The position numbers were made by a program, and so were the translations under genes. Under the pieces are notes generated by a model. The model was not told where the DNA came from, made no database searches, and worked only from the letters and a program-made list of their open reading frames with translations. A stretch of DNA of 64,000 nt from Hyphomicrobium sp. Its GTDB lineage: Bacteria > Pseudomonadota > Alphaproteobacteria > Rhizobiales > Hyphomicrobiaceae. The stretch covers positions 62,001-126,000 of the forward strand of contig JALHOF010000001.1 in NCBI GenBank assembly GCA_022843145.1, in the 5' to 3' direction. Shown here one piece after another: positions 52,752 to 62,205 of this stretch (its first letter is position 1; each line of letters starts with the position of its first letter).

Positions 52752-53459
52752 ATGACGGATCTCGGTTCGATCTTTTCTCTGGCGCTCTCGCTCGTGATCT
52801 CCGGCGATCAGCAGCTTTATTCGATCATCGTTTTGTCGCTGCGGGTCACGCTGACGGCTGTCCTGCTCGGCTGCCTCGTCGGGATCCCGCTCGGCGCAGC
52901 GCTTGCCACTTACCGGTTTCCCGGCCGCGGCGCGGCCATCGCCGTGCTCAATGCGTTCATGGGTCTGCCGCCGGTCGTCGTCGGCCTTGCCGTCTATCTC
53001 ATGCTGTCGCGCTCGGGCCCGTTTGGTGTGCTGGGGCTGCTCTACACGCCGACGGCGATGATCATCGCTCAGGCGATCCTGGTCACGCCGCTGATCGCCG
53101 CACTTTCCCGGCAGAGCCTCGCCGACCTGCACACCGAGTACGACGATCTCTTCCGCTCATTGAGGCTGCGGCCGAGCGACAAGATTCGCGCGCTCATCTG
53201 GGAGGGCCGCTACGGCCTCTCGACGGCCGCGCTGGCGGGATTTGGCCGCGCGATCGCCGAGGTCGGCGCAGTCATCATCGTCGGCGGCAATATCGAGCAT
53301 GTCACGCGCGTGATGACGACGGCCATCGCGCTTGAAACCTCGAAGGGTGATCTCGCATTGGCGCTCGCTCTCGGCCTCATCCTGGTTACGATTGCGATCG
53401 CCGTGAACGCCGCCGTACTGTCGTTGAACCGGACGGCACGGAGGCTCGCGTATGCTTGA
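52752..53459 (+). CDS. tupB: Tungstate ABC transporter permease
   Basis: 235-residue inner-membrane permease with about six helices and the binding-protein-dependent EAA loop (AALAGFGRAIAEVGAVIIVG, about 175-195). It belongs to the TupB branch of oxyanion permeases, together with tupC and tupA downstream. The order B-C-A is a rearrangement of the more usual A-B-C. ATG at 52752 chosen because upstream codons are outside the conserved start (MTDLGSIF). Confidence 0.9.
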   Translation: MTDLGSIFSLALSLVISGDQQLYSIIVLSLRVTLTAVLLGCLVGIPLGAALATYRFPGRGAAIAVLNAFMGLPPVVVGLAVYLMLSRSGPFGVLGLLYTPTAMIIAQAILVTPLIAALSRQSLADLHTEYDDLFRSLRLRPSDKIRALIWEGRYGLSTAALAGFGRAIAEVGAVIIVGGNIEHVTRVMTTAIALETSKGDLALALALGLILVTIAIAVNAAVLSLNRTARRLAYA

Positions 53460-54252
53460 GCGCGTTGCCGCGACCACCGCCCAGAACGGGAGCGCACCGA
53501 TCGACGCAAAGTCCGGCCGGCCACCGATGTTTCCAATCGCGACCCGCGGCATGACGCTGCGCGACCGCGGAAGGGTCCTCCTCGATCGCGTGTCACTCAC
53601 GCTTGACCAGGGAACCCGTACGGTCATCATGGGACCCAACGGCGCGGGAAAGAGTCTGACGCTGCGCGCCATTCACGGGCTCATCCGACCCGATGAAGGC
53701 GACATCACTTGGGCTGGCCGTCCAACTGACGCCGACGTGCTGTCGCGTCAGGCGATGGTGTTCCAGAAGCCGATGCTGCTGCGCCGATCCGCACGCGCAA
53801 ACATCGAGTTCGTTCTGCGCAGTGCCGGACGCACAACGTCCAACCAGTTGGTCGACGGCATTCTCGCTCGCGCCCGCCTCATCCATGTCGCGGCCAGCCC
53901 CGCGCGCCTGTTGTCGGGGGGCGAACAGCAGCGTCTGGCGATTGCCCGCGCCTTGGCGCTCGAACCAGATCTGCTGTTCCTCGACGAACCCTGCGCCAAT
54001 CTCGACCCCGCCTCGACGCTCGCGGTGGAAGACATGATCGAGCGAGCGCGCACAGCGGGCGCCAAGATCGTGCTCGTGACCCACGATATCGGACAGGCGC
54101 GGCGTATCGCCGATGATGTCGTGTTCATGTCGTCTGGCCGCGTCCTCGAGCATTCCGCCGCAGCGGCATTCTTCGACAAGCCGAAATCGAGCGCCGCCGA
54201 GGCCTACCTCGCGGGACGGCTTTACATCGACCCAGCGGCATCCAGCCGGTGA
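53452..54252 (+). CDS. tupC: Tungstate ABC transporter ATP-binding protein
   Basis: 266 residues. ABC ATPase with Walker A GPNGAGKS (about 62-69), signature LSGGEQQRLAIARAL, Walker B LLFLDEPCANLD and H-loop LVTHD. It overlaps the permease stop by eight bases, implying translational coupling. Assignment to tungstate rests on the TupA-type binding protein that follows. The N-terminus has a 30-residue extension before the first strand. Confidence 0.9.
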   Translation: MLERVAATTAQNGSAPIDAKSGRPPMFPIATRGMTLRDRGRVLLDRVSLTLDQGTRTVIMGPNGAGKSLTLRAIHGLIRPDEGDITWAGRPTDADVLSRQAMVFQKPMLLRRSARANIEFVLRSAGRTTSNQLVDGILARARLIHVAASPARLLSGGEQQRLAIARALALEPDLLFLDEPCANLDPASTLAVEDMIERARTAGAKIVLVTHDIGQARRIADDVVFMSSGRVLEHSAAAAFFDKPKSSAAEAYLAGRLYIDPAASSR

Positions 54253-54303
54253 CGGGCCCACCCGCTGGCAACCCAAGTCCAACAACGAACCAGGGGAAAC
54301 GCC

Positions 54304-55134
54304 ATGATCCAATTCCGCAAAGCACTCGCCATCGCCGCCGTGATCGCATTGAGCGCGCTTTCCACTCCGGTCGAAGCCAATGACAAGTACATCGTCGTGC
54401 AATCGACGACATCGACCGAGCAATCGGGCCTCTTCAAACACATCCTGCCGATGTTCAAGGCGAAGACCGGCATCGACGTGCGTATCGTCGCCGTCGGCAC
54501 GGGGCAGGCGCTGAAGAACGGCGAGCGCGGCGATGGCGACGTGGTGCTTGTTCACGCCAAGGCGGCCGAGGAGAAGTTCGTTGCCGACGGCTTCGGCGTG
54601 AAGCGGACCGAAGTCATGTACAATGACTTCGTGCTCGTCGGCCCCGAAAGCGATCCAGCCAAGGTCGCGGGCTCGAAGGATATCGTCGCCGCGCTCAAGT
54701 CGATTGCCGAGGCGAAAGCGCCGTTCGCTTCGCGCGGCGACGACAGCGGCACGCACAAGGCCGAGCTCGACCACTGGAAGCCGACAGGTATCGACGTCAA
54801 GTCGGCGAGCGGAGAATGGTATCGCTCGACCGGCTCGGGCATGGGCCCGACACTGAACACCGCGGCCGGCATGAGCGCCTACGCGCTCACCGATCGCGCG
54901 ACGTGGTTGAGCTTCAAGAACCGCGGCCCGCTGAAGATCGTGGTCGAGGGTGACAAGCGGTTGTTCAATCAGTACGGGATCATGCTCGTCAACCCGGCCA
55001 AGCATCCGACCGTGAAGGCCACGGAAGGCCAGGCGTTCATCGATTGGATCACGGGCGTTGAAGGCCAGAACGCGATCCGGTCATTCCAGATCGGCGGCGA
55101 GCAGCTGTTCTTCCCCAACGCCCCCGGCGTTTAG
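54304..55134 (+). CDS. tupA: Tungstate-binding periplasmic protein
   Basis: 276 residues with a signal peptide (to about residue 25, PVEA). The mature protein begins KYIVVQSTTSTEQSGLFKHI, the TTST oxyanion motif of TupA; RGDDSGTH and GMGPTLNTAAGMSAYALTDR are further family motifs. It binds tungstate very tightly and hands it to TupBC. Tungsten could supply the molybdopterin cofactor of SoeA or other oxidoreductases. Confidence 0.93.
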   Translation: MIQFRKALAIAAVIALSALSTPVEANDKYIVVQSTTSTEQSGLFKHILPMFKAKTGIDVRIVAVGTGQALKNGERGDGDVVLVHAKAAEEKFVADGFGVKRTEVMYNDFVLVGPESDPAKVAGSKDIVAALKSIAEAKAPFASRGDDSGTHKAELDHWKPTGIDVKSASGEWYRSTGSGMGPTLNTAAGMSAYALTDRATWLSFKNRGPLKIVVEGDKRLFNQYGIMLVNPAKHPTVKATEGQAFIDWITGVEGQNAIRSFQIGGEQLFFPNAPGV

Positions 55135-55169
55135 AAGAAGAAAGCCGGCTCAACAAGATATTCGGTCAA

Positions 55170-55208
55170 GGGCGGCTGGCCGCTTCTTCGCGCATCGGCT
55201 AGCCGCCC
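55170..55208. terminator. Hairpin between convergent tupA and the TauE/UreH-like gene
   Basis: GGGCGGCTGGCC (55170-55181) pairs with GGCTAGCCGCCC (55197-55208), a 12-base stem with one wobble and a 15-base loop. No T-run. Confidence 0.4.
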
Positions 55209-55224
55209 ACAAGGCCCGCAGCAA

Positions 55225-55923
55225 TCAGAACGGCAGGCAGAACGCTGCGATTGCCGGCCAAGAGGTCGTGACACTGAACAATCCGAACGCTGCGACGGCC
55301 AGCCCCGCCGCCACCTCGGCCCCGCGCGACGCACGCAACCGGCTCAAGTGGGCGATACCGAACGCGGCACCGAGCACGCCCGGCAGCGTGCCGAGACCGA
55401 AGCCGGCCATCCACGCCATGCCGCCGGCAATCGATCCCGTCATCATGGCCGAGAAGAGCGCAGCGTAGGCCATCGGACATGGCGTCATGCCCCACGCCAT
55501 TCCCATGGCGACGGGCGTCAGGCTCGCTGGCACGCGCGCGGGCGCCAGGATCCGTTGTGTCGCCATGGAAAGCGACCCGAGACGCGCGGGCAGCGCAAGC
55601 CGGGGTAAAACGCCCGCGAGCGCCAGCCCCACCCACATCAACACGGCCGCACTCACCCATTGCAGAACCTTGTAGGTCGTGGCGGTCGCGCCCGGTCCGA
55701 TGGTGAGACCGGCCGTGCCCGCGAAAATGCCGCCCGCCAGGGTGTAGACCGCGATGCGTCCGCCGTTCAGCCGCAACTGCATCGCGATCCGCTCGGCGCC
55801 GGTCCTTGGCTGTACCAAGAACAGCGAGCCCGATGCGATGCCTCCGCACATCAAGGCGCAGTGGAACGACCCGGCCAAGCCGAGCAGAAATCCGCCGATC
55901 AATGCGCCTCCGGCACCTGTCAC
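55225..55923 (-). CDS. TauE/UreH-like membrane protein of cbb3 oxidase clusters
   Basis: 232 residues, about six transmembrane helices, related to the UreH/DsbD transmembrane family. HCALMCGGI (about 21-29) in helix 1 and GMTPCPMAYAAL in the middle provide cysteine/histidine pairs suited to copper or thiol handling. It overlaps ccoS (GTGA) at the end of ccoGHIS, as in many alphaproteobacteria, so it probably helps cbb3 assembly or copper delivery. Confidence 0.85.
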   Translation of the reverse strand: MTGAGGALIGGFLLGLAGSFHCALMCGGIASGSLFLVQPRTGAERIAMQLRLNGGRIAVYTLAGGIFAGTAGLTIGPGATATTYKVLQWVSAAVLMWVGLALAGVLPRLALPARLGSLSMATQRILAPARVPASLTPVAMGMAWGMTPCPMAYAALFSAMMTGSIAGGMAWMAGFGLGTLPGVLGAAFGIAHLSRLRASRGAEVAAGLAVAAFGLFSVTTSWPAIAAFCLPF

Positions 55924-56111
55924 GACACGGCGTCTCCCGGCGAAGTCGCGGCACTAGCGGGCTGCGCGCGCGGTGCGTCGTCGTCGATCGCGCGCCACGA
56001 CGCGCCTTCGAGATCGTCGAACTGTCCAGCATTGAGCGACCACAGAAATGCGATGAGGCCGAGCGCGCCGAGCGCGAGTGCCGACGGGATGAGCCAAGCG
56101 AGGGCTGTCAT
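55920..56111 (-). CDS. ccoS: cbb3-type oxidase assembly protein CcoS
   Basis: 63-residue single-helix protein. The N-terminus MTALAWLIPSALALGALGLI spans the membrane, followed by FLWSLNAGQFDDLEGASWRA, the CcoS signature (W-x-x-x-x-G-Q-F-D-D-L-E), and a disordered tail. Required for cofactor insertion into cbb3 oxidase. Start and stop overlap the neighbouring genes by four bases each. Confidence 0.93.
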   Translation of the reverse strand: MTALAWLIPSALALGALGLIAFLWSLNAGQFDDLEGASWRAIDDDAPRAQPASAATSPGDAVS

Positions 56112-58315
56112 GCTTTGAGCTCCAAGTTTTGTGACCTGAGGCGGATGGCGTTCGCAGTCACTGTTATCGAAGACGCCGACATGGCGACGGCCGCGATCAG
56201 CGGCGTGACGAGGCCGGCCATAGCCAGCGGAACGAAGACGACATTGTAGGCTATGGCGAGACCGAAGTTCTGCAACGCGAGGCGGCGCGAGGCCTTGGCG
56301 ACCGCGATCAACTCGATCACTGGCGCGAGACGCGACCCCTGTACGATCGCGTCGGCCACTGTCTGGCTGATGTCGCTCGCCGCAGCTGGCGAAATGGACG
56401 CATGGGCTGCCGCCAGCGCGGGCGCATCGTTCAGCCCATCGCCGACCATCAGCACGTTGCGGCCGGCTTGCTTCAACGCATCGAGCCGCGCAATCTTCTG
56501 GTCCGGCCGCTTCTCGCCGGCGAAGACTTCGACGCCGACGGCGCGGGCCATGATTTCGACGGGCGCCCATGCATCGCCCGATAGGATCTCGACACCGAAG
56601 CCGGCGGCTTGGAGCCGATGCACGGTGTCCGCGCTGTCTTCGCGCAGCTTGTCGGCGAACCGGAATGCGACCGGGGCACCCGACACCGGCTTGAGCCACA
56701 ACTCGCCATCGCTCGCTCGATCGATGCCGCACCAACGGGCCGAACCGAGGCGCACCTCGCCCGCCGGAGTTTGACGCGAGAGGCCGAAGCCTGCTGTTTC
56801 GACGACGTCATGCACACCCGGCACCGCGATTCCCAACTCGGATGCCGCCCTGACGATGGCACGCGAATAGGGGTGACGGCTGGCGGCGGCGAGGCCAGCG
56901 GCCTTTGCGAGCATGTCGCGCGGCACGTCGGCCGAGTTGACGAGCCGCGGCTCACCGACGGTCAGCGTCCCCGTCTTGTCGAGAACGATGTGGTCGATCT
57001 CCGCGAGCCGCTCGAGACCATCGGCCGCCTTCAGGATGATGCCTTTCGAGAATAACCGGCTCGCGGCGGCGACCTGGACCGCCGGAACGGCGAGGGCGAG
57101 CGCGCATGGGCAAGTGATGATCAGCACGGCAATTGCCGCGGTCAGCGCCTCCTGCCAGGGCTGCCCCGACATCAACCAGCCGAGAAACGTCACGACGCCG
57201 AGGATGTGAACGGCTGGCGCATAGATGCGCGCCGCGCGATCGGCTAGCCGCACATACCGGCCGCGTCCCTGTTCGGCGGCGGACATCAGGCGCGCGATCT
57301 CGGCGAGCAGTGAGTTCTCGTCGTGCTTGGTGGCCACGACTTCGATCGGCTGGCCGAGATTGACCGTGCCCGCGAACACGGGTTCGCCCTTTCGCACGCG
57401 GCGCGGCGCGCTCTCGCCGGTGATGAGCGCTTGATCGATCTCGGTGTCGCCAAAGGCGACTATTCCGTCCACCGCGATCCGTTCGCCAGCAGCCGCCAGA
57501 ATGCGCATGCCCGGCTCGATCGCGCGCAACGGCATGCGCTCGACGTGTCCCGCGGCGTCGATGACGGACGCGGCACTCGCCTTGAGACCGATCAGGTTCG
57601 CGGCGGCACTCGATGCGCGCGTACGCATCTGCTGATCGAGCAGCCGGCCGATCAACAGAAAGGCCAGCAAAGTGATGGCGGCGTCGAAGTAGACCTGCTC
57701 GCTGGCTCGCGTCGTTTGATAAAGGCTCATGCCGGTCGCGAGGATGACGCCGAGCGAAATCGGCACGTCCATATTGAGGCGGCCGGACTTCAGGGCTTGC
57801 GCGGCGGAGCGGAAGAACGGCTGGCCCGCGTAGGCAACCGCCGGAAGCGCGATCAGCGCCGACAGCCAGTGAAACATCGCCTGTACCGATGCTTCCATGT
57901 CGCCGCCCGCACCCGACCACACCGAAACCGACAGCAGCATGATGTTCATGGCAGCGAAGCTGGCGACGCCCAACCGGCGCGTCAGGTCCGCGTCACGATC
58001 GTGCATCGGGCCGCCCGAGGTGGCGGCGATTTCGGCGGACTTGAAGCCGGCGCTGTCCAGCGCCTCGACCAACGCTTCCGCCGACACCCGTGCGCTTTCG
58101 ACTTCCGCCGTCACCCGCCGGTCCGAGAGATGAACGCGCGCGCTGCGAACGCCAGGGACCTCCAGCAGGGCGCCCTCGACGGTGCGCATGCACGCCCCAC
58201 AGTGCATGTGTTCGACGGCCAGCGTGATCGTCTCCGTCTCACGTACCGCGGCGCGCACCGACGGCCCCGCCGATGCCGGCGCCGTCCGGGATGGGATGGC
58301 TAACGCTTGATCCAC
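56108..58315 (-). CDS. ccoI: Copper-transporting P-type ATPase CcoI (FixI)
   Basis: 735-residue P1B-type ATPase exporting copper for cbb3 oxidase assembly. N-terminal heavy-metal-binding motif MHCGACM (C39, C42), TM CPC motif (C402-P-C404), phosphorylation site DKTGT (D446), TITGES-like ALITGES and GDGLNDAPAL. It overlaps ccoH and ccoS. Role distinct from copper detoxification: supplies the binuclear heme-Cu centre. Confidence 0.95.
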   Translation of the reverse strand: MDQALAIPSRTAPASAGPSVRAAVRETETITLAVEHMHCGACMRTVEGALLEVPGVRSARVHLSDRRVTAEVESARVSAEALVEALDSAGFKSAEIAATSGGPMHDRDADLTRRLGVASFAAMNIMLLSVSVWSGAGGDMEASVQAMFHWLSALIALPAVAYAGQPFFRSAAQALKSGRLNMDVPISLGVILATGMSLYQTTRASEQVYFDAAITLLAFLLIGRLLDQQMRTRASSAAANLIGLKASAASVIDAAGHVERMPLRAIEPGMRILAAAGERIAVDGIVAFGDTEIDQALITGESAPRRVRKGEPVFAGTVNLGQPIEVVATKHDENSLLAEIARLMSAAEQGRGRYVRLADRAARIYAPAVHILGVVTFLGWLMSGQPWQEALTAAIAVLIITCPCALALAVPAVQVAAASRLFSKGIILKAADGLERLAEIDHIVLDKTGTLTVGEPRLVNSADVPRDMLAKAAGLAAASRHPYSRAIVRAASELGIAVPGVHDVVETAGFGLSRQTPAGEVRLGSARWCGIDRASDGELWLKPVSGAPVAFRFADKLREDSADTVHRLQAAGFGVEILSGDAWAPVEIMARAVGVEVFAGEKRPDQKIARLDALKQAGRNVLMVGDGLNDAPALAAAHASISPAAASDISQTVADAIVQGSRLAPVIELIAVAKASRRLALQNFGLAIAYNVVFVPLAMAGLVTPLIAAVAMSASSITVTANAIRLRSQNLELKA

Positions 58316-58806
58316 AGCCGCCTCCGTGCGCGATAAACCGCTTCGGCATCATCGCGCGCGGCACCGACGCTGAGATTGGCGATATAGGCGCCGTTCTCGA
58401 TCTCCGGCAGTTCGGCCTCATAGTAGCCGGGCCCCTTCGGCTCCAGAACGAGATGAAGTTCACCGCGGCTCGAAGATGGCCGAGCGACCTCAGCGCGCAC
58501 TTGCATACCATCGATCGCTTCGCCGGATTTGCCGGTGAGCTTGACGACGAGCCGGCGCGCGTCCGGCGACACGCCGATATCGCTCATCCATCCGAGTTCG
58601 GACTGCATCGCATCCGCCGCGATCCGCTCGTTGTACTTGAGCCCCTTCCGGTACGGCTCGTTGGCGACGATTCCGCTGTGCGTCTTCAATGCCATCGTCA
58701 GCATCACGCCGTTGACTGCGAAAACGATCGCGAAGAAACCGAGGAACAGACCGAGCGCCATGCGCCCCGTGAACCGCCACGAACCCGACGTCTCGACGGC
58801 CATCAT
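58300..58806 (-). CDS. ccoH: cbb3 oxidase assembly protein CcoH (FixH)
   Basis: 168 residues, one N-terminal transmembrane helix (MALGLFLGFFAIVFAVNGVM, about 16-35), then the FixH periplasmic domain (THSGIVANEPYRKGLKYNER, GYYEAELPEIENGAYI). It acts in assembly with CcoI and stays near the oxidase. It overlaps ccoI by 16 bases and starts at the last base of ccoG. Confidence 0.94.
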   Translation of the reverse strand: MMAVETSGSWRFTGRMALGLFLGFFAIVFAVNGVMLTMALKTHSGIVANEPYRKGLKYNERIAADAMQSELGWMSDIGVSPDARRLVVKLTGKSGEAIDGMQVRAEVARPSSSRGELHLVLEPKGPGYYEAELPEIENGAYIANLSVGAARDDAEAVYRARRRLWIKR

Positions 58807-60323
58807 TATCGCCTCCTGAAAGTTGTCGTGCGATGCGATTCCTGCCCGCTCTTCACGTCCATCACGATGAGATCGAAGGTGTGGGCGTCCGCCGACAAGT
58901 CTGCGAGCTTGTCCTCCGGCACGATGACGAACACGCGCGTCTCGCCGATCGCATCCGTCGGCGCCGTGATCTTCGCTTCGGCCTCCGCACCGCCCTCTGC
59001 AATCGCTACCCGCGCATTGGGGAGATTGCGGACTTTGATTGCGAACGTCCGCGGCTCATGCAGCTTGTTCAGAATTTTGATCGTGTAGGTGTTGCGGATC
59101 GAACCGTCAGACAGGCGGACGAAGAATGGATTGCGTTCCGGCAGAACATTGAGTTCGAGCACAGACCGCATGCTGAGCGTGCCCAGCATGATCAAGCCGA
59201 CCGCCGCAATCAATCCGAAATAGAGCATCGTTCGGCTGCGGACGAGCTTCGGCTTCGCGGAGCTGCCTGTCCCTTCAGCCTCGAGGTCGGCGAGCGTCGT
59301 ATATCCGATCAGCTTATCCTTGCGGCCGACCTTGTGCATGATGTCGTCGCACGCATCGATGCACAGAGCGCACTGGATGCATTCGAGCTGCGCACCGTCG
59401 CGGATGTCGATGCCCATCGGGCACACCGCGATGCAGGCCTTGCAGTCGATACAGTCGCCCTTGACGCCCGGCGCTTCGCCCTTGCGGATCGGACCGCGCG
59501 GCTCACCGCGATGGTCGCGGTAGGAAACAAGAAACGAATCCTTGTCGATCATCGCGCCCTGGATGCGCGGCCACGGGCACATATAGATGCAGACCTGCTC
59601 GCGCGCGATGCCGCCGAGCACATACGTCGTACCGGCGAAGATACCGATGAACATGTAAGCCGTCGCCGGCGCGGTTCCGTTGAGCAGCTGCTTCAGCAAA
59701 GTCGGCGCATCGGCAAAATAGAAGACGAACGCACCGCCAGTGGCGATCGCGAGCGCGAGCCAGCTCAAGTGCGTCATCGACTTCTTGAAGATCTTCACCG
59801 GGCCCCACGGCTCCTTATCGAGCCGGATGCGAGCGTTGCGGTCGCCCTGCCAGAACCGCTCGATGGCGACCATCAGGTCTGTCCACACCGTCTGCGGGCA
59901 GAAGTAACCGCACCAGACGCGGCCAGCGAGCGCTGTCACAAGGAACAAGGTCAGCGAGGCGAGGATCAGCAGGCCAGTGACGTAGTAGAACTCCTGCGGC
60001 CAGATCTCGAGACCGAACATGAAGAAGCGTTCGTGCTGCATGTCGAGGATCACGGCCTGGCTGGGCAGATCCGGCCCGCGGTTCCAGCGGATCCACGGCA
60101 CGATGTAGTAAAGGCCCAGCGTGATCGCCATCAGTGCCCACTTGAGCCTGCGATAATAGCCGCGGGCAAGCTTGGGATAGACCCACTGGCGGTCGGCATA
60201 CAGCGACCGGCCCTCAGAGGCATTGACCGCCGTGACATCGGCATGTTCGCGACCGACATGCGAGAGGTCGTGACCTGAAGGCTGCAATGGATCGGCCTTT
60301 CGAATGTCTTTCGGCATCTCCAT
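58806..60323 (-). CDS. ccoG: Iron-sulfur assembly protein CcoG (FixG)
   Basis: 505 residues: about five membrane helices and two [4Fe-4S] ferredoxin motifs CIDCKACIAVCPMGID and CIQCALCIDACDD (about 290-325), with an earlier CGYFCPQTVW. It reduces copper in cbb3 oxidase assembly. First gene of ccoGHIS, 84 bases after ccoP, same strand. Confidence 0.96.
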   Translation of the reverse strand: MEMPKDIRKADPLQPSGHDLSHVGREHADVTAVNASEGRSLYADRQWVYPKLARGYYRRLKWALMAITLGLYYIVPWIRWNRGPDLPSQAVILDMQHERFFMFGLEIWPQEFYYVTGLLILASLTLFLVTALAGRVWCGYFCPQTVWTDLMVAIERFWQGDRNARIRLDKEPWGPVKIFKKSMTHLSWLALAIATGGAFVFYFADAPTLLKQLLNGTAPATAYMFIGIFAGTTYVLGGIAREQVCIYMCPWPRIQGAMIDKDSFLVSYRDHRGEPRGPIRKGEAPGVKGDCIDCKACIAVCPMGIDIRDGAQLECIQCALCIDACDDIMHKVGRKDKLIGYTTLADLEAEGTGSSAKPKLVRSRTMLYFGLIAAVGLIMLGTLSMRSVLELNVLPERNPFFVRLSDGSIRNTYTIKILNKLHEPRTFAIKVRNLPNARVAIAEGGAEAEAKITAPTDAIGETRVFVIVPEDKLADLSADAHTFDLIVMDVKSGQESHRTTTFRRR

Positions 60324-60407
60324 TCGGAGACCTCTTTTATGTTCGCCAGCCGCTCCGGCACGCGACGTGCCGTGCGGCTGGCGGAACCTGTAAGCTGCCG
60401 CGCGGAG

Positions 60408-61280
60408 TTACTTGCCGCCGCCGAGGTTGTGGACGTACACGGCCAGAGCCTTGACCGTTACATCGTCGAGACGCCCGGACCACGCCGGCATCTTGCCGCC
60501 GCGACCCGTTGCAATCGACATGATCACGTCGTCCTTGCGGCTGCCGTACAGCCAGATCGCGTCGGCCAAGTTCGGCGCGCCGAGTTCCTTGTTGCCTTCG
60601 CCTTTTTCGCCGTGGCAAGCCGCGCAATTCTCCGCGTAAACTTTGCTGCCTCGGCCGGCTGCCGCCGCATCGTTGGACTTCTTCGACATCGAGAGCACGT
60701 ATTCGGCGGTGTCGTTGATCTGGGCCGGCTCGAGTAGCTTGTCGATACCGAACTTCGGCATCTCGCCCGCCCGCGAATCGGCATGTTCGCCACGAATTCC
60801 GAAACTGATGGTCTTGTGAATGTCGTCGATGGTGCCGCCCCAGATCCAATCGTCGTCGTTGAGGTTGGGATAGCCGCTGAAGCCCTGTGCGCCACGACCG
60901 TGGCACGGCGCACAGTTGGTGCCGAATGCCGCAGCGCCGATGGCGTTGGCGAACCGAAGCACCTCCGGCTTCTTGCGTACGTCGGCCATAGGCGTCGCCG
61001 CCAATTCCTTGCGGAAGCTTTCCTGCGCCTTGCGGCCGTCTTGCACTTCACGCATCACCGTCTCACGCTGGCTATAGCCGAGCATGCCTTTGGTGTAGCC
61101 GTTGACCGTCGGCCATGCCGGATACAGGATCCAATAGCCGATCGCCCAGACGGTGCAGGCGTACATCGTGTAGAGCCACCACCTCGGTAGTGGCTTGTTG
61201 AGTTCCTTCAGGTCGCCGTCCCAGACGTGACCCGTGGTCGAGACGCCCGTGGCCTCGTCGATTTCATGGTGTTTGCTCAT
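60408..61280 (-). CDS. ccoP: cbb3 oxidase di-heme cytochrome c subunit CcoP
   Basis: 290 residues. One N-terminal helix (WWLYTMYACTVWAIGYWILY, about 34-53) anchors a periplasmic di-heme domain: CAPCH (C123, C126, H127) and CAACH (C219, C222, H223). It accepts electrons from cytochrome c and passes them to CcoO/CcoN. The start overlaps the ccoQ stop by three bases. Confidence 0.97.
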   Translation of the reverse strand: MSKHHEIDEATGVSTTGHVWDGDLKELNKPLPRWWLYTMYACTVWAIGYWILYPAWPTVNGYTKGMLGYSQRETVMREVQDGRKAQESFRKELAATPMADVRKKPEVLRFANAIGAAAFGTNCAPCHGRGAQGFSGYPNLNDDDWIWGGTIDDIHKTISFGIRGEHADSRAGEMPKFGIDKLLEPAQINDTAEYVLSMSKKSNDAAAAGRGSKVYAENCAACHGEKGEGNKELGAPNLADAIWLYGSRKDDVIMSIATGRGGKMPAWSGRLDDVTVKALAVYVHNLGGGK

Positions 61281-61456
61281 TGCCGCCCCCCAGCGTTTGA
61301 CTTGTCGTTCGTGAGATCGAGCGCATCGCGCGCGGCGGCCTCGAGGCGATCGCGGTTGCGTGGCCAGAACACGTAGGCGACCACGCCGGAGAACATGGCG
61401 ACGAAAAGCAGAAGTGATCCGACCTGACTGAAGGTAGCGACGGTATCGTAGGACAT
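61277..61456 (-). CDS. ccoQ: cbb3 oxidase small subunit CcoQ (FixQ)
   Basis: 59 residues, too short for usual gene cut-offs. It begins MSYDTVATFSQVGSLLLFVA and continues MFSGVVAYVFWPRNRDRLEA, one transmembrane helix followed by the family's W-P-x-N/R motif, then a hydrophilic tail. GGAGG lies eight bases before the ATG. It sits between ccoO and ccoP in the canonical order and stabilises the complex. Confidence 0.95.
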   Translation of the reverse strand: MSYDTVATFSQVGSLLLFVAMFSGVVAYVFWPRNRDRLEAAARDALDLTNDKSNAGGRQ

Positions 61457-61468
61457 GTTGATCGCCTC

Positions 61469-62194
61469 CTAGCGCAGGTTGGGGCCGGATGCGTCGAAGC
61501 TGGCGAAATCGACCAGCGTACCGAGCATCTGGAGATAGGCGACCATGGCGTCGAGTTCGGTGACCGACCTGTCGTCGCCGTCGAAGTTGGCAACCTTGGC
61601 TTTTGGATAGCGAGCCAGCACCGCCTTCGCTTCCTTGGTGTCCGGCTTGGTCTGGGCGACCAGATCATCCTTCGCCTTCTGGATCATCTCATCGCTGTAA
61701 GGCACGCCAAGCGTCTGCTGCGTTTTCAGTTTCGATGCGATGGTGTTGACGTCGAGCGGCGTCTTCGCCAGCCACGGATAGCCGGGCATGATGCTTTCCG
61801 GAACCACCGCGCGCGGGTTGATCAGGTGCTCGACCTGCCATTGATCGGAATACTTGCCGCCGACCCGCGCCAGATCCGGGCCGGTGCGCTTGGAGCCCCA
61901 CTGGAACGGCCGGTCGTACATGCTCTCCGCCGCAAGGCTGTAGTGACCGTATCGCTCGACTTCGTCGCGCAGGGTGCGGATCATCTGGCTGTGGCAGGTG
62001 TAGCAACCCTCCCGCACGTAGATGTCGCGTCCGGCCAGCTCCAGCGGCGAGTACGGTCGCATGCCCTTGACCTTCTCGATCGTCGAGTCGACCCAGAACA
62101 GGGGCGCGATCTGGACGAGGCCGCCGATCGAGACGACGAGAAGCGTCAGGACGAGCAGGAGGATCGAGTTCTTTTCGATGACTTCGTGTTTCAT
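61469..62194 (-). CDS. ccoO: cbb3 oxidase mono-heme cytochrome c subunit CcoO
   Basis: 241 residues. N-terminal helix ([20 protein letters not shown]) and a single heme-binding CYTCH (C64, C67, H68), followed by the conserved [15 protein letters not shown] and [12 protein letters not shown] (with a distal methionine ligand). It carries electrons from CcoP to CcoN. Immediately after ccoN. Confidence 0.97.
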   Translation of the reverse strand: MKHEVIEKNSILLLVLTLLVVSIGGLVQIAPLFWVDSTIEKVKGMRPYSPLELAGRDIYVREGCYTCHSQMIRTLRDEVERYGHYSLAAESMYDRPFQWGSKRTGPDLARVGGKYSDQWQVEHLINPRAVVPESIMPGYPWLAKTPLDVNTIASKLKTQQTLGVPYSDEMIQKAKDDLVAQTKPDTKEAKAVLARYPKAKVANFDGDDRSVTELDAMVAYLQMLGTLVDFASFDASGPNLR

Positions 62195-62205
62195 GGCTTT
62201 CCCCC

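Noticed and set aside
58833-60278. 481-codon plus-strand frame opposite ccoG
   Set aside because: Asp/Arg/His-rich antisense shadow of a gene with two ferredoxin motifs on the minus strand.
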